33,697 nucleotides of DNA, from positions 23,295-56,991 of the forward strand of contig JAAVDJ010000006.1 in NCBI GenBank assembly GCA_014801875.1, given 5' to 3'. The position numbers were made by a program, and so were the translations under genes. Source of the DNA: Bacteroides sp. GTDB taxonomy: Bacteria > Bacteroidota > Bacteroidia > Bacteroidales > Muribaculaceae. Position 1 is the first letter of the stretch, and each line of letters opens with the position of its first letter. The notes under the pieces are model-generated. The model had not been told where the DNA came from, did no database searches, and saw only the letters and a list, made by a program, of their open reading frames with translations. Below are positions 1 through 6,161 of this stretch, one piece after another.

Positions 1-668
1 CGGTAGCGCAGCATCTGTTCCGGCATTGTGGGCCACTTGGAGCCTGATTTCATATACCAGCCCTCTTCAATGGCCATGCGGATAGATACAGGCGTTGAAA
101 CAAGTTCTTTACCGGTTGCCTTTTCAGTGGCGTATGCAACACACACGAGGTTGTCAAGTTGCGGACGCTCAAAGGGCTTCAATACCTCATGGTTCTTTCC
201 GTCCCTACCTTTCTCCCAAGTCTTAAACTTCACGTCACCGACCTTACCGTCGATAGAGATACGGTAGTCGAGGGTTGTGTAGCGACCACAGGAATTGACG
301 CAGCCGATAAGAAATTTTGCCTTCCATGTCGGTGTACCATTGACGACGCACAGATTCTGCATGACAGTGAGCGGCAACACATTGAGGCGAGCAGCCATTT
401 CTACGGCGATTACGCAGTTACCAACCTTGCCCTTATAGGCAGCCGGAACAAAGTCAGATTCCGCGAGAGGCACGGCAATACGTTGGTAGGTCTCAAACTG
501 CCTCTGCATCTGTCCGGCAACGGAGGCGTTATAGGCGGCATTCTGGCGAAGTGTAGCTAACTGCACTTCAAGCTCTGCCTTCCTGATCTCCACGTCGAGA
601 GGCATTCTCTCTTCCTTAGCAGGTTGCACCTGAGTGGAGGTTTGCTGTTGTTGATTTTGCTTACACAT
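1..668 (-). CDS. recT: RecT-family single-strand annealing protein (partial, C-terminus off window)
   Basis: The frame is open from an ATG at 666-668 leftward to the window edge, about 222 residues. After a Gln-rich N-terminus (about residues 1-20) and a short coiled-coil stretch, the protein shows features I recognise from phage RecT-type annealing proteins: a region reading NCVIAVEMAARLNVLPLTVMQN, then VNGTPTWKAKFLIGCVNSCG, and near the edge GSKWPTMPEQMLRYR. Proteins of this family bind single-stranded DNA and anneal complementary strands during phage recombination, usually with a partner exonuclease; any partner would lie to the left and is not visible. It is the last visible gene of the leftward early operon that starts near 2080, separated from the preceding ORF by a tRNA-like sequence. 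The family call rests on recalled motifs, not a search. Confidence 0.8.
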   Translation of the reverse strand, partial: MCKQNQQQQTSTQVQPAKEERMPLDVEIRKAELEVQLATLRQNAAYNASVAGQMQRQFETYQRIAVPLAESDFVPAAYKGKVGNCVIAVEMAARLNVLPLTVMQNLCVVNGTPTWKAKFLIGCVNSCGRYTTLDYRISIDGKVGDVKFKTWEKGRDGKNHEVLKPFERPQLDNLVCVAYATEKATGKELVSTPVSIRMAIEEGWYMKSGSKWPTMPEQMLRY

Positions 669-698
669 AAATCTGATGATTAAAATTGTTTATTAGCT

Positions 699-779
699 TG
701 GTGGACGGTGCCGGAATCGAACCGGCCTCTCTGCTTCGGTGCACCTCCGCAGTGTTTCAGCCTTTAGCACTTACCGCCC
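699..779 (-). other. tRNA-like sequence with a degenerate anticodon arm
   Basis: Read on the minus strand, this 81-nt stretch has a 7-bp acceptor stem (GGGCGGT with ACCGTCC, one G-U pair), an unpaired A, a D-arm-like hairpin (AGTG, 13-nt loop containing GG, CACT), and a perfect T-arm (GCCGG, TTCGATT, CCGGC). It ends in a discriminator A and an encoded CCA. The 24 nt between D and T arms (727-750) fit the length of an anticodon arm plus variable loop. They do not form a 5-bp stem with a 7-nt loop and U33, so no anticodon can be assigned. It lies between two genes of a phage-like operon. It may be a decayed phage tRNA gene or a tRNA mimic used for transcript processing. I do not call it a working tRNA. 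Confidence 0.55.
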
Positions 780-786
780 TGAATCA

Positions 787-1035
787 TCAAAGCTTCGCAA
801 TGTAGAAGCGTATGTGTTCGGAGGTTTGGACACTCGTCATGTGGTCGTACTGAAAATCATCCTTTGTTCCTTGGGGATTCTTATGAATCAGAGGCCGCTG
901 AAGAACGTGCTGCCACATTTCGTTGAGCTTTGTCTGGGCAGCCTGTTTTGCCCGGTGGTTACATTCCGGCTGTCTGAATCGGTGAATAACACGAGGGTTC
1001 TTTCCGTCAATGGTCTTGTAAATCGCGTAGTCCAT
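787..1035 (-). CDS. Small hypothetical protein of the phage-like early operon
   Basis: An 82-residue ORF that starts 5 nt after the stop of the upstream 81-aa gene and ends just before the tRNA-like sequence. It begins MDYAIYKTIDGKNPRVIHRF and is basic and polar, with no membrane segment. I do not recognise the family. Position and spacing within the leftward operon support it as a real gene. It could be a DNA- or RNA-associated accessory protein, but nothing in the sequence proves this. Confidence 0.55.
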   Translation of the reverse strand: MDYAIYKTIDGKNPRVIHRFRQPECNHRAKQAAQTKLNEMWQHVLQRPLIHKNPQGTKDDFQYDHMTSVQTSEHIRFYIAKL

Positions 1036-1040
1036 GTTAG

Positions 1041-1286
1041 TTATTTTTGAGATTTGACCTGTTTATCATTCCACTTATCGTATGCCCGAATCCATGAATC
1101 AGTCCTTTTCCACACCTTATAGAGTCGATAGAAGATCCAGATGCACGTCCCCCCTAAAAGCTTTGAAAGGAACAGGTCTGAATACCATGTCGCAGAATCA
1201 TCCATCGGAATGGCGAATATGCCGAGCATACCTACGGTAAAGAACGAGATCAGAATCGCAATGCGTATCAGGTGTATTTTAATCAT
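1041..1286 (-). CDS. Small membrane protein, early operon
   Basis: An 81-residue ORF with a hydrophobic segment at about residues 7-27 and a second, weaker one at about 43-59, followed by a basic, Trp-rich tail (residues 60-81). Predicted topology is two membrane passes with a short loop carrying acidic residues. It sits between two other small ORFs of the leftward operon with gaps of 5 and 11 nt. No family is recognised. Small membrane proteins are frequent in phage and conjugative-element early regions; a role in host interaction is possible but unproven. Confidence 0.55.
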   Translation of the reverse strand: MIKIHLIRIAILISFFTVGMLGIFAIPMDDSATWYSDLFLSKLLGGTCIWIFYRLYKVWKRTDSWIRAYDKWNDKQVKSQK

Positions 1287-1297
1287 GGCTGTAGGAT

Positions 1298-1555
1298 TTA
1301 TACCTCCTGAGCAGGAAGATTATTGAACACCTTTTCCTCCTCTATTGAGCCTACCCATGTGTCAAGATATTCATCAATGACGGCTGTATCGGATGTCTCC
1401 GAGTCATATCCACGGGCTTTGCAGAACTCGATCCAGGAGACCTGCTCGGGTGATTGTATCCGGGTGTCGGCATTGATCGTAGGGAAGTACATTGCTGCTG
1501 CCATGAGGCTTGCAAAGCCAAGGCTAAAAACTGTAAGGCGGATTGAATCTTTCAT
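1298..1555 (-). CDS. Small membrane-anchored or secreted protein, early operon
   Basis: An 85-residue ORF with an N-terminal hydrophobic segment (about residues 7-24, rich in Ala, Leu and Met) preceded by Lys and Arg, as in a signal anchor or signal peptide. The remaining 60 residues are acidic and soluble, with a WIEFCKARGYDSETSD segment. No family is recognised. It starts 12 nt after the stop of the HTH gene and belongs to the same leftward operon. Confidence 0.55.
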   Translation of the reverse strand: MKDSIRLTVFSLGFASLMAAAMYFPTINADTRIQSPEQVSWIEFCKARGYDSETSDTAVIDEYLDTWVGSIEEEKVFNNLPAQEV

Positions 1556-1567
1556 ATTTAGTGAGTT

Positions 1568-1846
1568 TTAGATTGTTTTTATAAATTTTTGAATCTGATT
1601 GAAGGAGAGTTGGAAACGTCCGTTGACTTTCCTGTGGGCCGGAAGGATGCCACTGGCAATCATAGCGTAGACTGAACTTTTCTTCTTGCCGAGGATGTTG
1701 CATGCTTCCCTCACACCGATCAGTCTGTCGGGAGGAGCGGCCTCACCCGTCACGATTTCTTTCAGCTCCCTTATCTCCCTGCGCATTTGCGTCATGGCGC
1801 GAAGGGCATGATCCAGTTTCTGCTCTATGGTCTGAGGCTTTGCCAT
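1568..1846 (-). CDS. Helix-turn-helix DNA-binding protein (excisionase/MerR-like)
   Basis: A 92-residue protein. Residues about 1-32 form an amphipathic, probably coiled-coil helix. Residues about 40-92 (LIGVREACNILGKKKSSVYAMI, then GILPAHRKVNGRFQLS) match the winged HTH seen in excisionase- and MerR-like small DNA-binding proteins of Bacteroidetes mobile elements: a helix beginning with a REA-C motif, the turn, a recognition helix, then a wing with a conserved Gly-Arg. It starts 2 nt after the stop of the first gene of the early operon. It may direct excision or regulate the operon; no integrase is visible in the window to pair it with. Confidence 0.7.
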   Translation of the reverse strand: MAKPQTIEQKLDHALRAMTQMRREIRELKEIVTGEAAPPDRLIGVREACNILGKKKSSVYAMIASGILPAHRKVNGRFQLSFNQIQKFIKTI

Positions 1847-1848
1847 GG

Positions 1849-2040
1849 TTATGCGGTGCGTGTTACGGAAATTGTACGATCCTGACGGTTTGTGCGCGTC
1901 TTATACTTGCGGTCAAGGATTACTCCAAGTTCGGAGGCTTGAGCTCTTACACTCTTCATCTTACGCACAGGGAAATAGCAGGTATCTCCTATTTCCATCT
2001 CCGTCAGAGTTGGACGGATTTTGATTGAGTTTTCAGTCAT
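1849..2040 (-). CDS. First gene of the leftward early operon, hypothetical
   Basis: A 63-residue basic protein, beginning MTENSIKIRPTLTEMEIGDT and ending in a Thr/Arg-rich tail. It is the first ORF downstream of the operator-controlled promoter, with a leader of roughly 35-40 nt. Short proteins with a similar beginning (a statement of 'limits' followed by a FPV-R-like strand) are common in Bacteroidetes phage-like elements, but I cannot name the family. The position suggests that it is made as soon as repression is lifted. Confidence 0.6.
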   Translation of the reverse strand: MTENSIKIRPTLTEMEIGDTCYFPVRKMKSVRAQASELGVILDRKYKTRTNRQDRTISVTRTA

Positions 2041-2082
2041 AATATTTGTGTGTTTGAATTTTAATGTTTAACTTTACAGGTG

Positions 2083-2114
2083 CAAAGTTATAGTAGTTTA
2101 CTATAATTTCCAAA
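2083..2114 (-). promoter_or_regulatory. Early promoter of the leftward operon, overlapped by operator O1
   Basis: On the minus strand, TTTG (2111-2114) is followed after exactly 20 bp by TAACTTTG (2083-2090). This matches the Bacteroidetes sigma-ABfr-type consensus TTTG-N19-21-TAnnTTTG. The predicted start is near 2076, giving a leader of about 36 nt before the ATG at 2040. Operator O1 (2089-2105) covers the spacer and the edge of the -7 element, so a bound repressor would block polymerase. Confidence 0.75.
2089..2105. promoter_or_regulatory. Repressor operator O1
   Basis: A perfect 17-bp palindrome with arms TATAGT and ACTATA around 5 bp (AGTTT). It lies between the -33 and -7 elements of the early promoter. 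The same architecture occurs at 2120-2136 and 2880-2896. The last copy is immediately before the S24 repressor gene, which makes that protein the likely ligand. Confidence 0.75.
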
Positions 2115-2119
2115 TATTA

Positions 2120-2136
2120 TATAGTTAATCACTATA
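2120..2136. promoter_or_regulatory. Repressor operator O2
   Basis: The 17-bp palindrome TATAGT-N5-ACTATA has its centre 31 bp from the centre of O1, about three helical turns, so two repressor dimers could bind on the same face. It lies upstream of the early promoter's -33 element and 25 bp before the ATG at 2162, so it may also control that rightward gene. Confidence 0.75.
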
Positions 2137-2161
2137 ATTTTAACAAAATTTAACAAATATC

Positions 2162-2749
2162 ATGAACAAGCCTCATAAATACGTAATATATATTTGGTTG
2201 GTAATTCTGACTGTAATATCCATTGTCAGCCTATCCAGAACGTTCTACCGTGACGTTACACTGCAAGTCGATTATTCCGGAATACTTGTCGGGATTCTGG
2301 GCGCTATTTGTACACTCCTTGTGGGATGGCAGATTTATAGTCTTATAGATTTCAATGGCCGTGAAAAGAAAAATCAGGAAAAAACAGAGAAGCTTTTAGA
2401 AATAATCAAGGGTATGAAAGAAAATGGTACTCGAGGAGACTATCTTTTATATGATAATCTTTCAGAGGTATATGAAAACATTATTTCCCAAAATAAAGAC
2501 AAAGAAAAATTTGAACGTATTCATTTTAAAATCAATGCTATTAATTATGCTTCTCGTATAGAGGAATATGACACATGCGTACTTGGTATAAAAATAATTG
2601 AAGATTTCATTATTTTCCAAGACCCTTGCTTTTGTGAAGAGGATAAAAATAGACTTTTGAAATATGCATGTTCAATTCCCAATCAGCAAGGAATTAAGAA
2701 TTTCACAAATTTGATCAATGTTCTTTCTTCGATCAAAACGAAGATATGA
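2162..2749 (+). CDS. Membrane protein divergent from the early operon, possible exclusion factor
   Basis: A 195-residue protein with two predicted membrane segments, about residues 7-25 and 41-61, followed by a cytoplasmic domain of about 130 residues that starts with a Lys/Glu-rich coiled-coil stretch (about 66-90). No enzyme motif is seen. It is transcribed away from the early operon and lies between operators O2 and O3, next to the repressor gene. Genes in this position in temperate elements are often expressed in the lysogen and include superinfection-exclusion and abortive-infection membrane proteins; that role is inference only. Base composition is AT-rich compared with the core genome to the right. 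Confidence 0.6.
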   Translation: MNKPHKYVIYIWLVILTVISIVSLSRTFYRDVTLQVDYSGILVGILGAICTLLVGWQIYSLIDFNGREKKNQEKTEKLLEIIKGMKENGTRGDYLLYDNLSEVYENIISQNKDKEKFERIHFKINAINYASRIEEYDTCVLGIKIIEDFIIFQDPCFCEEDKNRLLKYACSIPNQQGIKNFTNLINVLSSIKTKI

Positions 2750-2852
2750 AAGTTCAATGCTAAACCTCATACTCTCTTCTCTCATTTTTAGTGTAGTATA
2801 CTCACTTTTCATAATTCAAAAATCTGATACTGCAGATTAAAACATAAAACTT

Positions 2853-2868
2853 CCGTTCGGTATAACGG
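2853..2868. repeat. Short inverted repeat before the repressor gene
   Basis: CCGTT (2853-2857) and AACGG (2864-2868) form a short inverted repeat, 12 bp upstream of operator O3. Another small one, AATCTG...CAGATT, lies at 2821-2838. The second could be a weak transcription stop after the 195-aa gene. Neither has a clear function. Confidence 0.3.
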
Positions 2869-2879
2869 TAGCGCAAATA

Positions 2880-2896
2880 TATAGTAATTAACTATA
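2880..2896. promoter_or_regulatory. Repressor operator O3 (autoregulatory)
   Basis: A third TATAGT-N5-ACTATA palindrome (centre AATTA). It ends 13 bp before the ATG of the S24 repressor at 2910, a position suited to autoregulation. I could not identify a clear -7/-33 pair for the repressor gene itself. Confidence 0.7.
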
Positions 2897-2909
2897 ATAT
2901 CAAAATATT

Positions 2910-3623
2910 ATGGCAACAATTATAGAAGATGTTTTATCTCATTTAAACATAAAACCGACTCCTTTTGCTAAGTCGATAGGCGTTCACCCAACTCAAATTT
3001 TTGATTTAAAGAGTGGTAAAATTAAAAGTATTTCCCCTTCCATGGCTGAAAAAATTTTATCTGTTTATCCATTCTTTAGTAGATTATGGCTTATTACTGG
3101 AGAAGGTAGTATGTTCAAAGAATCCTCAACTATGGTAAATAATCTTCCACTGGAAGAAGCTTCAGAGAATAAAGAACGCCTGATTCCTTTCTATGATGTT
3201 GAGACTACTGGAGGATTTGAGGGTAGAGTTTCATCTTCGGATGACGGTCCTTTGGTCGGGTATATTCAACCGGGGGGATGGTTCGATGGTCATGAAACGG
3301 CTGCGATAAGGCACGTCGGAGACTCCATGACCGAATACCCTAACGGATGTGTGCTCGCCGTCAGGGAAGTGAAGGAGAAGCGTCTGCTTGTGCCGGGTAG
3401 AAATTATGTTATCGAGACAAGCGAATATCGTGTCACAAAGCGTGTGCAACGTGGCTCCTCCCCTACCACCCTCATGCTTTATTCGACAAATACAGAAAAG
3501 TATGACGACGGGCGCTTAGTGCATGAGCCTTTCGAGGTAGAGTTTGAGGACATAAGGAGAATCTTCAGTGTGTTAGGATATATTGTTAACCAGTCAGGCG
3601 AATTCCGGCTAATTAAACCGTAA
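2910..3623 (+). CDS. S24-family phage-type repressor (LexA/CI-like)
   Basis: A 237-residue protein. The N-terminal ~65 residues form a helix-turn-helix domain (SIGVHPTQIFDLKSGKIKSIS), and the C-terminal part is an S24 peptidase domain. In the S24 domain, Ser139 in the HVGDSMTEYPNG motif and Lys177 in YRVTKRV lie 38 residues apart, the expected spacing for the Ser/Lys self-cleavage dyad. No canonical Ala-Gly cleavage site is evident in the linker (about 90-115), although a Gly-Gly is present. Known members repress lytic or early genes and are inactivated during DNA damage. Three identical-architecture palindromes at 2089, 2120 and 2880 are its probable binding sites, so it likely silences the early operon and controls itself. 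Confidence 0.85.
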   Translation: MATIIEDVLSHLNIKPTPFAKSIGVHPTQIFDLKSGKIKSISPSMAEKILSVYPFFSRLWLITGEGSMFKESSTMVNNLPLEEASENKERLIPFYDVETTGGFEGRVSSSDDGPLVGYIQPGGWFDGHETAAIRHVGDSMTEYPNGCVLAVREVKEKRLLVPGRNYVIETSEYRVTKRVQRGSSPTTLMLYSTNTEKYDDGRLVHEPFEVEFEDIRRIFSVLGYIVNQSGEFRLIKP

Positions 3624-3632
3624 CAATCATCC

Positions 3633-4004
3633 ATGAGCGATAAGAAATTCAAATGGCTTTTGATTGTTTCGTCCCTTACGTGCATCATAATAGCATTCGT
3701 ATGGAAATATCCGGAGGCTGTCAAAGCTAATTCTACCAAAGATATAAAATTTGGGGAATACCTATATATCAATCCACGTTCTACCATTCATGTCTCCAGA
3801 AAGTGTTCCAAGCTGAACTATAAGGGTTGGAAGTCAAAAAGGATTAAGGTCGCTGATATGTACTATTATTTTAAAGATACTCCAATGAGTGATATTTCAT
3901 TTTGCCCTCATTGTGTAAATGATAAAGATTATGAATCGATATTAAACTCACTTGCATTCCAACTTGACAATAGAGTAAATGAGATAATAGAAAGTAGAAA
4001 TTAA
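3633..4004 (+). CDS. Membrane-anchored Cys/His small protein
   Basis: A 123-residue protein starting 9 nt after the repressor stop. An N-terminal hydrophobic segment (about residues 8-24) is followed by a short domain. That domain has the pattern I-H-x4-C-x2-L (IHVSRKCSKLN, about 50-60) and later FCPHCV (about 90-95), which could bind a metal. A similar His/Cys pattern occurs in the exported protein at 4271-4537, so the two genes may share a domain. The C-terminal 30 residues look helical. Function unknown. The tight spacing suggests co-transcription with the repressor and expression in the integrated state. Confidence 0.6.
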   Translation: MSDKKFKWLLIVSSLTCIIIAFVWKYPEAVKANSTKDIKFGEYLYINPRSTIHVSRKCSKLNYKGWKSKRIKVADMYYYFKDTPMSDISFCPHCVNDKDYESILNSLAFQLDNRVNEIIESRN

Positions 4005-4005
4005 T

Positions 4006-4266
4006 ATGGAAAAGGAACAAAACTTAAAGGATTTCCTGCGTGACTTCCACAGAGCACAGGATAACGCAATATTCTTCTTGGAGGAGTATTGGAATAAAGT
4101 GCATCCTGATAAAAGTCTGGAGTTGACTGACGAAGAGAAACAAGAAATCTATACCAACAACAAGATAATGGTTCCTCTTTTCAAAAATGACGACAGTCTT
4201 CGCAAATATGAAGAGGAGGTGGCCAAGAAACGAGCTCAGGGATTAAAAGACTGGGAAATATTTTAA
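4006..4266 (+). CDS. Small soluble hypothetical protein
   Basis: An 86-residue, highly charged, probably all-helical protein (beginning MEKEQNLKDFLRDFHRAQDN). The start codon follows 1 nt after the stop of the preceding gene, which argues for translational coupling. No recognisable family, membrane segment or catalytic motif. Confidence 0.55.
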   Translation: MEKEQNLKDFLRDFHRAQDNAIFFLEEYWNKVHPDKSLELTDEEKQEIYTNNKIMVPLFKNDDSLRKYEEEVAKKRAQGLKDWEIF

Positions 4267-4270
4267 GTCT

Positions 4271-4537
4271 ATGAGATTTGTACTACAAAAACTGAATCGT
4301 ACAGTATTACTTTTACCATTAGCCATTCTACTCCTCTACCTCCCTACTGAAGCTTCTGCACCATCTAACCTTCAGGCTTCATCCAAGTATGTCTATGTCT
4401 GTACAGGACCTGGAGCCGAGAAATATCATTCCTCTTCAAATTGCAGAGGGATTAAACGATGTTCTGAAAAGAATATCAAGATTTCTCTTTCGGAAGCTAA
4501 GCAGAGAGGCTACAAACCATGTAAAATTTGCTATTAA
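4271..4537 (+). CDS. Exported small protein with YHSSxxC...CKIC metal-binding-like motif
   Basis: An 88-residue protein. Residues about 1-30 form a signal peptide (basic start, hydrophobic core LLPLAILLLYL, Ala-rich end). The mature part is one short domain: YVYVCTG, then KYHSSSNCRGIKRC, and a terminal SEAKQRGYKPCKICY. The pattern His-x4-Cys ... Cys-x2-Cys with an 'EAKxxGYxPCKxC' ending is widespread in small bacterial proteins and in nuclease-linked tails, and resembles the Ada-type zinc-binding fold. The gene starts 4 nt after the stop of the 86-aa gene. The role is unknown; export by an integrated element hints at a cell-envelope function. Confidence 0.6.
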   Translation: MRFVLQKLNRTVLLLPLAILLLYLPTEASAPSNLQASSKYVYVCTGPGAEKYHSSSNCRGIKRCSEKNIKISLSEAKQRGYKPCKICY

Positions 4538-4563
4538 AGTTATGCTATTAAATGTAACAAACC

Positions 4564-5082
4564 ATGATTAAGGATGATGAAATGCTTCGCCTTGAAGATG
4601 ATTTGAGAAAACTTCTTGGTATCACTCCGGAAGAGTGTCCAATATTCTACGAGAAGGTCGATAGTAGCGAGATGGAATGTGTAGAAGAAGACGATGAGAC
4701 TCCTGACTTCTTTGATGAACTGAAAAGAGCCGCCTGGAACATAACTCGAGAAAACCCGGGAATCGACAGGTCCGAATGGATTGACGAATTGATACGTCAA
4801 TACCCTTCTGAAGTTGTCGACGCTTTAGGTACAGATCCTTTTGAAGTTTTTCATTTGTTGGAAGATATGTGGGATTGCAACGATTATGAAGATCCTAAAT
4901 CTGGCGAATGCCTATCATTCAGAGATTGGTCAGAATTTTTTGCGAATGATCCGGAATACCTTCGTGACGAACTTGACAAAGCTCATACTAAAATCTGTGA
5001 TCTGGAAGCAGAAATAGTTCGCCTTCAAAACATAATAAAAAGTCACCAAAATGAAACAGATAATGAACCTGACAATGGATAA
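4564..5082 (+). CDS. Acidic hypothetical protein with C-terminal coiled coil
   Basis: A 172-residue strongly acidic protein. Residues about 40-125 are rich in Asp, Glu and Trp (for example DFFDELKRAAWNITRENPG and CLSFRDWSEFFAND). The last ~35 residues form a coiled coil with leucine/isoleucine spacing. No family is recognised. Extreme acidity in a mobile-element protein can indicate DNA mimicry, but it can equally be a structural feature, so I do not propose a function. It lies 26 nt after the exported Cys/His protein gene, in the same orientation. Confidence 0.55.
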   Translation: MIKDDEMLRLEDDLRKLLGITPEECPIFYEKVDSSEMECVEEDDETPDFFDELKRAAWNITRENPGIDRSEWIDELIRQYPSEVVDALGTDPFEVFHLLEDMWDCNDYEDPKSGECLSFRDWSEFFANDPEYLRDELDKAHTKICDLEAEIVRLQNIIKSHQNETDNEPDNG

Positions 5083-5239
5083 ATATCGAGCTTTACTCCT
5101 ATTCATTGGAGATCATATAAAGGAGTTATATGATACAGAATTGATACACAAATTCAATTCTGCTGTTCAATCCCATATTTTTCAATCCTCTATAAAAGCC
5201 ATTCGAGTCCCACTCGCGGCTCTAAGGCAAAACCACTAA
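5051..5239 (+). CDS. Possible small protein at the element end
   Basis: A 62-residue ORF overlapping the end of the acidic gene by 32 nt; an internal ATG at 5075 is the better start. The first part (DKYRALLLFIGDHIKELYDTE) reads like a real helical protein. The last residues are translated from the tRNA-end sequence at the putative attachment site, so the natural C-terminus may have been altered by integration. Low confidence. Confidence 0.35.
   Translation: MKQIMNLTMDKYRALLLFIGDHIKELYDTELIHKFNSAVQSHIFQSSIKAIRVPLAALRQNH
5202..5221 (+). other. Putative attachment site: 3' end of a tRNA gene
   Basis: The sequence TTCGAGT-CCCAC-TCGCGGC reads as a tRNA T-loop, the 3' half of a T stem and the 3' strand of an acceptor stem. 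The matching GTGGG half and the rest of the tRNA are absent upstream (the preceding bases are AGCCA). A terminator follows 16 nt later. This is what remains at the far end after an element integrates into a tRNA 3' end. The intact tRNA would be at the other junction, left of the window. Confidence 0.5.
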
Positions 5240-5266
5240 AAACCAACTCTTTAAGGGTTGGTTTTT
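5238..5266. terminator. Bidirectional intrinsic terminator
   Basis: AAAAACCAAC and GTTGGTTTTT form a stem around CTCTTTAAGG-type loop bases, with A and T runs on either side, so it can work in both directions. Its position just after the tRNA 3'-end fragment suggests that it is the original terminator of that tRNA. Confidence 0.7.
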
Positions 5267-5271
5267 GGGGT

Positions 5272-5946
5272 GTGTATCATATGGATTATATGAGAAAATA
5301 TCCCCACTTTTGGAGAGAAATCCGTGCAGAATACGTGCGCTGCACAATCTCGGAGGTGAATGTTCGGTTAGTGTACCTGTGTTTATATATTTGGCAGATA
5401 AGTATTATCGATGATGTCACGATTGTTTGGATTGATGCTCATCCCGATATCACCTTACCGGGAGATGACTACACCGGCTATCATGCCATGGCCTTGACAG
5501 CCATCATGGGAAAAGGTGATGAAAATATTATTGGTCAACTTCCTGCAAAAGTTTCAACTGAAAATATTTGTCTGGCCGGACTCAGAGAGTGTGAATACCC
5601 CAATATAGAAAAACGAGTGGAAGAGTTAGGGTTGAAGCATTTTTCTCCGACCGAGCTTTCCGAAAACAGCGAACCGATCATCAATTGGTTGCGAAATACC
5701 GGTGCGTCGAAAGTTATGATTCATTTCGATATGGACGTTATGGATCCCGCTGATATTCTTGCTGCAGTTGCAGACGATCCTGAAGGTGGATTAAAACTCA
5801 AGGAAGTTGTTCGTCTAATCAATGACATTGCTTGTGAGAAAGAACTTGTGGCATTGACGATTGCCGAACCTATGCCTCGTCTGGCCATACGACTAAAGAA
5901 AATGCTATCCGAGTTACCTTTATTGAAAGACAAGGATTCTGAATAA
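5272..5946 (+). pseudogene. Arginase/agmatinase-family remnant (5'-truncated, frameshifted)
   Basis: From about 5412 the reading frame encodes the C-terminal two thirds of a ureohydrolase: DDVTIVWIDAHPDI with the Asp-x-His metal ligands, then IHFDMDVMDPAD with the Asp-x-Asp ligands and the downstream helical end. Upstream, the family's preceding stretch (LGGECSVSVPVFIYLADKY) is found at 5349-5405 but in another frame, which ends in a stop just after. The two frames join if about 4 nt near 5405 are extra. The N-terminal part of the enzyme before LGGEC is missing, and the sequence runs into the tRNA-end/terminator region. The ORF that bridges the junction starts with unrelated residues. Probably non-functional. 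Confidence 0.75.
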
Positions 5947-6024
5947 GACTCGAAAGACTTCCCTCCGGAAGCAATCATACCAACCCGGTAAGGCAGTTGG
6001 CAAAGTAGTAACTTCAAATAAAAC

Positions 6025-6066
6025 GCAACATCGGCTACAACCCTATGAAGTTGTAGCCGATGTTGC
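6025..6066 (-). terminator. Strong hairpin terminator of the defence operon
   Basis: A perfect 17-bp stem (arms GCAACATCGGCTACAAC and its complement) with an 8-nt loop. On the minus strand it is followed by GTTTTATTT. It lies about 95 nt after the stop of the YfbU gene, the last gene of the leftward operon. It could also stop readthrough from the arginase remnant. Confidence 0.75.
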
Positions 6067-6161
6067 TATATAATGTATTTCAACTTACCGCGAAGTGTCG
6101 TTGAGTTAATGCTTACGATGCAATTCCGGAAACTACACCTAACCAAACTATCCAATTCATA

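Noticed and set aside
699..779. Functional tRNA-His (a GTG triplet can be placed in the central loop)
   Set aside because: The only way to place it needs G instead of U at position 33, C at position 37, a mismatch in the anticodon stem and a shortened D stem.
739..1050. Plus-strand 103-residue ORF over the early operon
   Set aside because: It overlaps the tRNA-like sequence and the opposite-strand 82-aa gene, which fits the operon spacing better.
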